Assembly (NCBI GenBank): GCA_003354225.1
Contig: PIVH01000188.1
Coordinates: forward strand, 1-7,161
Origin: Globobulimina sp.
Lineage: Eukaryota; Foraminifera; Rotaliida
DNA: 7,161 nt
Direction of reading: 5' to 3'
Part shown: in pieces, positions 1 through 7,067 of the stretch
Layout of the letters: each line of letters starts with the position of its first letter
Position numbering within the stretch: the first letter of the stretch is position 1
Translations under genes and position numbers: made by a program
The notes under the pieces: model-generated
The model's input: only the letters and a program-made list of their open reading frames with translations
What the model was told of the DNA's origin: nothing
The model's database searches: none

Positions 1-1422
1 CTGGCCAGATTCCTTTTTTTTAACATTTTCCTTTGCAGTTTGCATCATATAACTAACAATTTGCCAATGATCCATTTTTTTAAATGTTTTCTCCTTTTTC
101 TCACAATGTTTGGCAGCTAAACTTTTCATTAATTTCATTGCTTCCGTTTCATCGAAAACACAAATATTCATTTCACTGTGATCATGAATGAAAGAGATAT
201 CCACAAAATTTGCTGAGCCAATTGTAAACCATTCGCCATCAACAATACTCAGCTTACTATGAACATAAACATCTTCATAACACACTGTCTTATCCACTTT
301 ATTCCATTTATACATCCCACAAAAACAGAAATTGCGACATTGTTTCATTGAGCTCAATGTCGAAAACAATTTATGATATCTCGGTTCTTTTGGACTTTCA
401 CTATCATTCATTGTCGCTTCCTTACATTGTTCAATATATTCCAATGACTCTCTTTTTGCTCTCACAATGGGATACATCATCATTATGGGCACAATAAATA
501 TCACTTTAAACCGCTCAATATTCTGCAATTTCCATTTCATAATTTGCAATAAATGCACATCGCCGGGATGTTGGGACTCGATATAAATACATTTTTTTGC
601 ATTTAAAAAAGCTTTGTAATATTGATAATGTACACCACTTTCGCCCATTTCATGTATTCCGGGATACAATTTCGGGTAAAATGTGGTGCAAACTTGTGCA
701 GAAACACTTTGTTGTTTCTCTTCTTTCATTTCGCTGTGTTTATAGTCATCGATATGTGTAACAAATGGTTGACAGGTTTGCATAGCAATGCATTTGTTAA
801 ATATATTGTTATTATTCCAGCGCAATTTGAAATTATTGGCCACGTCAACACAAACCGGACCATGTATTTCGATGACTGTGTCGTGGCGAGACTGTGCATA
901 CACGATTTTATTTAAAGTCATGCCACCAACAAAAGCATAAATATTGCGCAAATTGTCGTGTTTCTCAGCATCGATTATAAAATATTTAGCGTGATGGCAG
1001 TGTGCTGGTTCAGGCGACTCGTCCCATTTGAATTGAATTGAGTTTTTTTGGTTTAATTTGTGTTGTTTGATGAAGTTGTCATCCTTTTCAGTGCCCATTA
1101 TCACTCCATTCGATTGCCAGCGTTTATCGATGTTGCGCCAAAACAAAACACGAATAATTAAAGATGGCGTTTTTTGCTTTAATGTTTGAAAGAAGGACCA
1201 CCAATGTTTGCCATTTGGGAATTGAAAAGACCAGGAACCGAATGAAATCGCACACCATATGCTATGTTGTGCAGACTTTGCCCTTTTTTGTAAAGCAGTG
1301 TAGAAATCTTTACCTTCCATAAATGTTCGAACTGTATTATTGTTACGTTTGGGGTATGAAATAATAGAATGAATATCTAATTTCTCTTCAAATGGTGGCT
1401 TGCATGTTGCTGGTTCTGCCAT
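1..1422 (-). CDS. Phospholipase D-like protein with two HKD motifs (3' end outside window)
   Basis: The reverse strand is open without interruption from the ATG at 1422-1420 to the window edge (474 codons), so the C-terminus is missing. Two HxKxxxxD motifs define the PLD superfamily: HAKYFIID at residues 144-151 (bases 970-993) and HSKLSIVD at 388-395 (238-261). Family context around them is intact: FVGGM at 164-168 after motif 1, an HD...IxGPV stretch at 180-190, an IESQH element at 281-285 resembling the IENQ motif before the second lobe, and GSAN at 402-405 followed by HDHSEMNI. Both catalytic half-sites are present, so hydrolysis or transphosphatidylation of phospholipids is plausible; the substrate cannot be read from sequence. 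No signal peptide or membrane helix is visible, which suggests a cytosolic or peripheral membrane enzyme. No intron is needed. It shares a 49-bp gap with the divergent C2 gene. The superfamily is secure; the subfamily is not. Confidence 0.93.
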   Translation of the reverse strand, partial: MAEPATCKPPFEEKLDIHSIISYPKRNNNTVRTFMEGKDFYTALQKRAKSAQHSIWCAISFGSWSFQFPNGKHWWSFFQTLKQKTPSLIIRVLFWRNIDKRWQSNGVIMGTEKDDNFIKQHKLNQKNSIQFKWDESPEPAHCHHAKYFIIDAEKHDNLRNIYAFVGGMTLNKIVYAQSRHDTVIEIHGPVCVDVANNFKLRWNNNNIFNKCIAMQTCQPFVTHIDDYKHSEMKEEKQQSVSAQVCTTFYPKLYPGIHEMGESGVHYQYYKAFLNAKKCIYIESQHPGDVHLLQIMKWKLQNIERFKVIFIVPIMMMYPIVRAKRESLEYIEQCKEATMNDSESPKEPRYHKLFSTLSSMKQCRNFCFCGMYKWNKVDKTVCYEDVYVHSKLSIVDGEWFTIGSANFVDISFIHDHSEMNICVFDETEAMKLMKSLAAKHCEKKEKTFKKMDHWQIVSYMMQTAKENVKKKESGQ

Positions 1423-1471
1423 TGTTGGTAACTAGTTTATTTTGAACACATTTTCACTGACATTACAGACA
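1423..1471. promoter_or_regulatory. Shared divergent 5' region of the PLD-like and C2 genes
   Basis: Only 49 bp separate the two start codons, which point away from each other, so transcription start sites must lie here or inside the opposite coding region. The stretch contains an 8-bp palindrome AACTAGTT (1430-1437) and no clear TATA element. An AG at the end of CATTACAG (1461-1468), just before the C2 start, could be a splice acceptor of a 5'UTR intron. The promoter role is inferred from geometry only. Confidence 0.35.
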
Positions 1472-1996
1472 ATGGGTGCGTGTGCATCGTGTTTTTGCAT
1501 GAGTTGTATGATGGATTCGTATTTACATTTAAATATTCGTTCCATTTCAGATACTAACTTTCAAAAAGGTGATATAAATATATCGGGAAGTCGTGATATT
1601 TCAGTCAGAGTCTACTATCAAGGCTCTTGCCAAGACAGTAAAGTATTAACTGGTGAGGTTAAATCTATTGCAATAAATGAACCGTTAATTATTGAAAATG
1701 GCACACCATCAGAAAAGGATGAATTAAAAGTAGAGATATATGATGTAGACCAATGCAGTCATGACGATTTATTGGGCATTGCAATGGTACCAATACCGAT
1801 TAAATATGGTGACAATATTGGCGAACACCAATATGAGGTGAAAGCGCCTGGTGATAATACTCAAACTGTTGCTAAAATAAGAATTGATCAGATACATTTT
1901 ATTAAACAAAGAGTTGTTAGGTACAAAGGTCCATGCAAATGCTTTTGTTGTTGCTTGGAAGTGGGTCAAGACAATGATGAAGAGCGCTTGATATAA
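1472..1996 (+). CDS. Small C2-domain protein with N-myristoylation/palmitoylation signal and C-terminal cysteine cluster
   Basis: The 174-residue protein has a single C2 domain at about residues 18-140. The start at 1472 is preferred over the in-frame ATG at 1442 because it gives MGACASC: Gly2 with Ser6 is a typical N-myristoylation signal, and Cys4, 7, 9 and 12 can be palmitoylated, as in dually acylated membrane proteins. The C2 signature is clearest at 86-102, with the calcium-loop pattern YDVDQCSHDDLLG (Asp91, Asp93, Asp98/99). Loop 1 candidates are Asp34 and Asp42, so calcium-dependent lipid binding is plausible but not certain. After the domain a second cluster, CKCFCCC (155-161), is followed by an acidic tail ending in ERLI. 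No enzymatic domain is present, so a membrane-anchored sensor or adaptor is likely. A potential in-frame 45-nt GT-AG intron (1506-1550) is open throughout. Removing it would delete the first C2 strand, so I keep it as exon. Confidence 0.82.
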   Translation: MGACASCFCMSCMMDSYLHLNIRSISDTNFQKGDINISGSRDISVRVYYQGSCQDSKVLTGEVKSIAINEPLIIENGTPSEKDELKVEIYDVDQCSHDDLLGIAMVPIPIKYGDNIGEHQYEVKAPGDNTQTVAKIRIDQIHFIKQRVVRYKGPCKCFCCCLEVGQDNDEERLI

Positions 1997-2003
1997 TTTT
2001 AAT

Positions 2004-2022
2004 TAATTATAATGTATAATTA
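2004..2022. repeat. 8-bp inverted repeat just after the C2 gene
   Basis: TAATTATA and TATAATTA are perfect reverse complements separated by ATG, starting 8 bases after the C2 stop codon and inside the 96-bp gap between two convergent genes. The arms are pure A/T, so the RNA hairpin would be weak. It might help 3' end formation, but chance is a serious alternative in such AT-rich sequence. Confidence 0.45.
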
Positions 2023-2026
2023 TACT

Positions 2027-2064
2027 ATTACCGAATGTGTTTTTAACCGGAATTACCGAATGTG
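2027..2064. repeat. 13-bp perfect direct repeat ATTACCGAATGTG between convergent genes
   Basis: ATTACCGAATGTG occurs at 2027-2039 and again at 2052-2064, offset by 25 bp. It is the least AT-biased part of this gap and lies in the shared 3' region of the C2 gene and the leftward MYND-U-box gene. No known element is recognised. It could be a local duplication or a paired binding site. Confidence 0.75.
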
Positions 2065-2092
2065 ACTTACGTCCTGATTGAATTTTGTACTA

Positions 2093-3678
2093 CTACTTGA
2101 CTTTTCTGAAGTTTTTATTTTTCCACTCTTCAATCTCCTTTTTCAATGCTTCATTTCTTACTAAATTTGTCAATTTGACATTTTCCTGTGTCAATGGATC
2201 CATATTATATTTCTTTACATATTTCCGAATACATTCACGTTCATAACATTGAGCAGCCACAGAACTACTCACAACAACAGGATCGCACATCAATTCATAA
2301 GAAATAGGATCAAGATATTTTTGTGGAATATCAACATCATTACAGTTAAACATATCCAATGCTCCATTCTCAACATTACAATTACAATCTTCCATCATTA
2401 ACTCTGCAAAAACATTCAATATCATTTGGTGTTGGTTATAATCATTTATTCCAATCATATTCAATGTGATATCATTGATCGATTCCAATTGAAACCCTTT
2501 AATCTTCCCAATAAATAAATGTTTCCTTGCATTCAAATATTGCATATTGTTAAATCTGCCATTTTTAACCCTATTGAACCAATATATTATCTCATACCAA
2601 TTCCAATCATTCACGTTCTTTCTCTCAACTTTTATATCCTTAATCTCAACATTGACAGTCCCACATTCTGCTTCATGTACTTTCCAATGTTGAGTCTGAC
2701 ATTTTGGGCCGCAGTACATTGCATATTTACACGCACTGCATCGATATTTATCATTTTTTGGTAATGTTTTATGACAATTGAAACATTCATCATCTGTATC
2801 ATTCAATTTCTGTCTCTTCGATGGTGGTTTAGAATTAGATGAAGGATGTAACCCATAATCAACATAACCACCCAACGCTCGCAATTTTCGTTTTTTCCAA
2901 TCACAGCTTGGCAATGTTGACAATATTGACGTATTTCCATCATCCCCATCCATTGATGCATTTTGTTTATTTTTTTTAGATTTTTTCTTTTTTTTTCTTG
3001 CAGACGAGACTGAACTGGAATTCTTTGAGGTTAATACAGGTTTTCTTACCTTTGTAATAAACTGAGTCAATATGTGTTGATTGGTTGGCAATAATTTATT
3101 TGTCAAATGTTTTTGAATATGTTTGAATGCATCTTGTGCTGTTTCATATTTATCTAATTCCTTTTTCCAGATTGTATTCATCATTGTAAGGTACTTCTTC
3201 ATTTTGCGAGAAACGATATTTGCAGTTTTTAATTGGACGTATTGTAAAGGTTTAGAAACACCGGACAATATCCATAAATAAGCGCCGATTCTGTAAATCT
3301 TGGGTAAGCCGATACTTGTTTTGGCTATTTTATACATGGATGTTTGGCTGGTATGGCATTGTTGCGTGTTGCAAAATAATTTACTTAACAAAGATAATTC
3401 TCAGAGACGAGCTTTTCCATCATGAGATATGATACATTGGAGTGATTTGAAATGTATGCATTTGCATCATCTGGTGATTTTATTCTGCTCCATTTTACGT
3501 TTTTTGGTGGTGATAGGGGCTGAGGCGGTGGTAATGCTGCTGGTTGTGGTGACTGTGATGGCTGAGATGTTTTATTAATGACAATCGGTGGCATTGATGT
3601 CTTTTTTAATGTCGGAGTTGGCACATTCACTGTAATGGTACAAGGATGTGTTGTGGATATTAATGTGCGACGTGACAT
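2093..3678 (-). CDS. MYND zinc finger / SAM / U-box protein, probable E3 ubiquitin ligase (two exons)
   Basis: Exon 1 is 3678-3390 and exon 2 is 3324-2093 (codon 97 spans the join), giving 506 residues. A proline-rich N-terminus (about 28-60) is followed by a TBC-like fragment GLPKIYRIGAYLWILSG (102-118) that is intact only after splicing. A lysine-rich stretch (205-216) could be a nuclear localisation signal. The MYND finger has all eight ligands: Cys277, 280, 292, 295, 301, 305, His313, Cys317. A SAM-like helical domain covers about 336-405, with W..V..W and a late IGI motif. The U-box is at about 427-499, with YLDPISYELMCDPVV, ERECIRKYV, MDPLT and a final helix EALKKEIEEW. U-boxes recruit ubiquitin-conjugating enzymes without zinc; MYND and SAM domains bind partner proteins, so substrate ubiquitination guided by these modules is inferred. 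The gene converges on the C2 gene and diverges from the transporter gene. If exon 1 were separate, exon 2 could start at the ATG at 3337-3335. Confidence 0.85.
3325..3389 (-). other. Intron, 65 nt (MYND/SAM/U-box gene)
   Basis: On the minus strand it begins GTTAAGTAAA and ends TATAAAATAG. It carries an in-frame stop directly after the donor, and the downstream exon is in another frame. Splicing here is the pair I found that keeps frame (phase 1), creating Ser97 and joining ...SENYL to KTSIGLPKIYR. The donor matches those of two other introns in the window. Confidence 0.75.
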
Positions 3679-3792
3679 GGTTGACAAAGTGTTTTGCGGA
3701 TATATAAGTGCTAGGTCTTATTTTAGTGTACTTAGTAATAACATTTCAGAAAAGATAGTCACAGTGTTTTTTGCTTAAAACTTTTGGTGATA
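3679..3792. promoter_or_regulatory. Divergent promoter region between the U-box and NIPA-type genes, with a TATA-like element
   Basis: These 114 bp separate two outward-facing start codons. TATATAAG at 3701-3708 reads as a TATA box on the plus strand, about 85 bp before the transporter ATG at 3793. It lies only about 23 bp upstream of the U-box start on the other strand. A role in rightward transcription is the better fit. No other element is recognised. Confidence 0.35.
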
Positions 3793-5169
3793 ATGTCAAC
3801 ATTAAATACACTGATTGGTGTTTTTTTTGGCATATTTGCAGAATTTTTTGGCTCCTCAGGAAACATACAAATAAAATATTCGCACAAATTGGAAGAAGAA
3901 AAAGCAACATCATCAAGGATACCATTATTTAAACGCACACGATTTCGTATAGCCTGCGCATTGTATGCATTCAATGGAGTTTGCAATTTAATATCATGCA
4001 TATTTGCCTCATTAAACGTGTTAGCTCCAACTGCCTCATTTACAATTGTTTTAAATGCAGCTTTAGCACATTTCTATTTCGGTGAGAAACTAACAAAATT
4101 AGGATACTTTGCATCTTTTATGATTATGATTGGATCCACAATCTCTGTCATTTATGGACACAACGAAAGTAAAACCTCATTTGCTTTAAGCGAATTAACG
4201 TCATTGGTGATGAGAGGTGCCTCCATTTTTTTTGCTTTGGCCGATTGGTTCATAATATCGTGCTGCATATTAATTGGAAAAGCATTATCAAAACAATTCG
4301 AATTGGAACAAAGAATTACATTTCAAAATAACGGATCTGCAGATTCGAATCGGGATTTTGACGAACTATCTCAGTCAACTGTCGATAACGATGACTTAAT
4401 GGAACGTATCAGATCGACCGCTAATAAATTTTGCAAAGGGGGTAACAGTCAATACGCAATACATGCATTTTGCTATGCGTTTGCGACTGGTTCTATAGCT
4501 TCGTGGGTCCAGTTCTTTGGCAAAGCAGTTGGAGTTTTAATAGTTGTTAAGTGTATATAAGCCACTGCAGTCTGCATCACTCAAAGTCGTGACATGGTCC
4601 ATCTGATCTAAGCTCATTTTTCGAAGCAAAAAAAACTCCACTGTCCACAGTCCACACTTAACCTCTGATCTTTGTTAAATGTTTCTATATAGGAGTCATT
4701 TGGCGGAGATGATCAGTTTAATAAATTGGGCTCGTGGTTGTATATGATTTTCGCCATCTGGTTCATATATTGGATGATGATGTTACTCTCAGAAATGATG
4801 AGATTATTCGATGCAATTTTAATTGTGCCCTTATATGAAACATTTATTATTTTTAACATGGTGTTATTGGATGTGGTATATTTTGGAAGAGATGATGGCA
4901 AGAATCAAAGTGGGACTTCTAAAATGTGGTTTTGGTTTGGTATTTTAATTTACATTCTGGGAATGTTTGTATTGACTGTTGCACAAAAAGATAACCATAG
5001 TGATCATGATAGTAATGAGGACCATGAATTATATGAGAATGATGATGGGAAGTTTTTATTCGAGGATGATATGGGAAATGAGGAACGACCATTAATTACA
5101 AAAAAACATACCATTGATTATAAGAGTACATCCAAAAATAAGCAATATGAATTATATGATACTGTCTAG
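3793..5169 (+). CDS. NIPA/DUF803-type nine-helix membrane transporter, probable Mg2+ transporter (two exons)
   Basis: Exons 3793-4545 and 4693-5169 give 409 residues. Hydrophobic segments lie at about 5-24, 52-72, 76-96, 102-122, 135-164, 221-251, 264-283, 290-315 and 329-346, the nine helices usual for NIPA proteins and their plant relatives. The best family match is residues 71-123: small residues, then LAPTASFTIVLNAALAH, then the FGEKL turn and a glycine-containing fourth helix. In exon 2 the FDAILIVPLYETF stretch corresponds to the conserved segment with an internal proline. NIPA family members are linked to magnesium uptake at plasma or endosomal membranes; the ion here is inferred. A hydrophilic loop at 165-220 is longer than usual. 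The cytosolic tail (350-380) is rich in Asp, Glu and His, a possible metal-sensing region. Without splicing the frame stops at 4558-4560 and the last three helices are lost. Confidence 0.85.
4546..4692 (+). other. Intron, 147 nt (NIPA-type gene)
   Basis: It begins GTTAAGTGTA and ends TTCTATATAG, in phase 0. It joins ...GKAVGVLIV to ESFGGDDQFNKL and restores the seventh to ninth helices. It is more than twice the length of the other introns here. GTTAAGTGT at the donor (4546-4554) is perfectly complementary to ACACTTAAC at 4654-4662 within the same intron. A second phase-0 donor exists at 4543 (one codon shorter). Confidence 0.75.
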
Positions 5170-5193
5170 CTGTGTTATTTGTGTGTTTCGTTG

Positions 5194-5199
5194 ATTAAA
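5194..5199 (+). promoter_or_regulatory. Possible polyadenylation signal ATTAAA after the transporter gene
   Basis: ATTAAA lies 25 bases after the TAG stop and is followed by T-rich sequence, the usual arrangement of a common variant of AATAAA. The rest of the 253-bp gap (5170-5422) is A/T-rich with T and A runs and shows no further recognisable element. It must also hold the promoter of the WD40 gene. Confidence 0.3.
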
Positions 5200-5422
5200 C
5201 ATTTCTTATTTATTCTATTATGTACTCCGCTGTGAATCTTTTATTTTCTTTTTTTTATGTTCATCGTCCAACAAAAAGAACAGAACAAATTAGCGATCAA
5301 ATCACAATCGCAAATTCGCAATAATTATTTGTGATATTTCGGGCTTTTGTAAAAAAACTAAAAACTTTGCAACTATTTTTATTTCTTGATTCTCTTTTTT
5401 TTGAAGGGTATATTCGGTGAAA

Positions 5423-6933
5423 ATGGATGTTGATTCTGATAATACCAACAATAAAGAAAATACAAACAATTCAAACAATGCAAGTGCTGCAAATGAATCT
5501 AAACAAAATATAGATTTACGATATGATGTTGAATTAACTCGTGCAATCAAAGAAAATCACGGTGTATGCATTGAAGATGCGAGACTTTGTCCATTCAAAG
5601 GAGGAGAGGCATATTTCGTGACTATTGGATCAAATCAAGTTTTGTCTCTCTATTTGTGTTGCAATCGGCGATGGAAAAAATATATCTAAATAGGTGATGG
5701 TGTATGACTTGGAAGTACGCGGTAATTTTATATCGACGCTATTAAATTATCGAAATTGGCATTTACAGACAATGCGGACAAAGAATATTGTGTGGAAAGA
5801 GCATTTAGAAAAGGAATTCCCTGCCGAGTTAGAACAAAAATCATTTAATACCGTCTGTTGGATGAGGAGATACAGAGATTTTTGGATTGCGGCCGCTGAC
5901 AACGAGCAAACAATACATTTATTGTCATTGGCAAATGCAAAATGCATAAAAATAATTAAAACCAGACAAAATATTGCTTATTTAATTGCGCATCCAACAT
6001 ATCCAAATATTTTATGTGCCATTGATACCGATGATGTGTTGTCGTTTATTAATACAACCAATGAAGAAACAATATATGTTTTACCTGATAAAATATGCAA
6101 AATTGTATGTGTTATCCATCATTTTTCCATACCATTCAACTCCGAAAAACTGAAAACAGCGATTTAGTTCATGCGGAAATAAATTTTGTGCAGTTTTACC
6201 CAATGGGAATATACGAGAATATGCCCAAAAAGTAGAGATCGTCGATGATGATATAAAAAATATGGACGATGAGTCTGATGAAGATGTAGATGTTGATCTT
6301 AATTCAAATAAAAATAGCAAAAAGAAAAAAAAAGCAGTAAGTGATAGAAGATTTGTTGTGGATAAGTTGAATATTTATAAAGTAGAGAAGAAAGGAGAGG
6401 ATGTGTCGGAGATACAATATTGCGGTGAGAATGTAGTAATTGTTGGCAATGAAGATGGTGAGTTTAAGATGATCAATATGGGGAATACGCAGTTATTGCA
6501 TCAATGGAAAGTGAGTGGTAAGATTGAGGCCGGCCGTGTTTGTAATTTTGATGTAAATAAAAATAATGATTGTGTTGTTTATGGAAATGCGGAACATCAG
6601 GTTCAAATTTATGATTTAAAGAATAAAAAATATTTAAGAAGAATTGATACGGGAAGAGGCCGAAAATTGCCGTTTTCGTTTGCTGCATTTTGCAAAAATC
6701 ACCCACAGTTAAGTTGCACTTCGTTTTTAGGGATAATTGATATTATTTAATATGTTTAAAAAAGGAGTGTAATGATGGTTTGTGAAGGTATTGTAATGAA
6801 ATTTGATCCATTGGAATTGGTAAAAGATTATTTCCCATCAACTGCTGATTTTGCAGTGCAAAGGAAAAATGGAGTTAAATGTTTTAATACCGTCAGAACT
6901 GTTCAATATGAAGCGGATAAAATGAAGAATTAA
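5423..6933 (+). CDS. EED/ESC-like seven-bladed WD40 protein, candidate Polycomb (PRC2) subunit (four exons)
   Basis: Exons 5423-5638, 5694-6104, 6160-6707 and 6765-6933 give 447 residues, close to the roughly 440 of animal EED. A polar, Asn-rich N-terminus (1-30) precedes WD-type segments at about 65-79, 134-160, 166-192, 208-232, 290-317, 337-364 and 380-409, enough for seven blades. Similarity to EED is best at FVTIGSNQVMVYD (65-77), the N-TVCW stretch (124-127), KCIKII (155-160), AHPTYPNIL (171-179) and SSCGNKFC (212-219). Two of these appear only after splicing. EED scaffolds the H3K27 methyltransferase and reads H3K27me3. Here an acidic then lysine-rich insertion (237-268) separates blades four and five, and a tail follows about residue 410. 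The start at 5423 is the first ATG of the frame. A WD40 fold is secure; EED orthology is a motif-level judgement, and other WD40 families remain possible. Confidence 0.8.
5639..5693 (+). other. Intron 1, 55 nt (WD40 gene)
   Basis: It begins GTTTTGTCTC and ends ATCTAAATAG, phase 0, with an in-frame stop near its 3' end. Splicing joins TIGSNQ to VMVYDLEV, completing a WD40 strand pattern that neither exon has alone. It was the only phase-0 donor I found in this stretch. Confidence 0.75.
6105..6159 (+). other. Intron 2, 55 nt (WD40 gene)
   Basis: It begins GTATGTGTTA and ends CTGAAAACAG, phase 0, joining PDKICKI to RFSSCGNKFCAVLPNG. The unspliced frame stops at 6165-6167. A nearer AG at 6166-6167 gives the wrong phase with this donor, and so does the AG at 6192-6193. 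Confidence 0.75.
6708..6764 (+). other. Intron 3, 57 nt (WD40 gene), with tandem NAGNAG acceptor
   Basis: It begins GTTAAGTTGC and ends GTTTAAAAAAG, phase 2. Splicing replaces a frame that stops at 6748-6750 with SVMMVCEGIVMKFDPLE, which fits the last blade of an EED-like propeller. A second AG three bases later (6766-6767) is also in phase; using it would change Gln-Ser to His. The purine-rich acceptor lowers certainty about the exact end. Confidence 0.65.
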
Positions 6934-7004
6934 CTAACATTTCGGAAATCTTTTTTTTTTTGTTATTTTTTTCACAAAACCATTTATTTAATACTGGCGC
7001 AAGA

Positions 7005-7044
7005 AACTTCGAAGTTCAATGGAAGTTATCACCACTACTTCGAA
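7005..7044. repeat. 12-bp palindrome AACTTCGAAGTT with a nearby partial copy
   Basis: AACTTCGAAGTT (7005-7016) is a perfect palindrome 71 bases after the WD40 stop. Its core ACTTCGAA recurs at 7037-7044. This spacer (6934-7161) has no supportable gene. It also holds a long T run around 6951-6972 and the tandem repeat listed separately. Confidence 0.6.
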
Positions 7045-7067
7045 AGGGTTTACCTATTTTGGATTCT

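Noticed and set aside
622-915. 97-codon plus-strand frame
   Set aside because: It lies antisense inside the PLD-like gene, directly over and beside conserved PLD motifs, and its product looks like no family.
2519-2764. 81-codon plus-strand hydrophobic frame
   Set aside because: It is the complement of the MYND and SAM coding exon, and conserved residues are on the other strand.
3385-3687. Separate 97-100 residue proline-rich protein ending SENYLC
   Set aside because: Its stop lies inside a GTTAAGT donor; splicing joins it in frame to the U-box exon, so it is treated as exon 1.
3784-4560. Complete six-helix transporter ending at 4560
   Set aside because: NIPA-type proteins have nine helices, and the missing three follow in 4693-5169 across a GT-AG intron of matching phase.
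4551-4692. Alternative donors GTGTAT (4551) or GTATAT (4553) for the transporter intron
   Set aside because: They give the wrong phase for the exon starting at 4693; only 4543 and 4546 keep frame.
5694-6167. Independent gene starting at 5694
   Set aside because: It begins in the middle of a WD40 strand and fuses naturally to the upstream exon; both ends coincide with splice signals.
6939-6972. Bacterial-type terminator (ATTTC-G-GAAAT then a T run)
   Set aside because: The stem is only five weak pairs and the locus is eukaryotic with introns; the T run is ordinary for this sequence.
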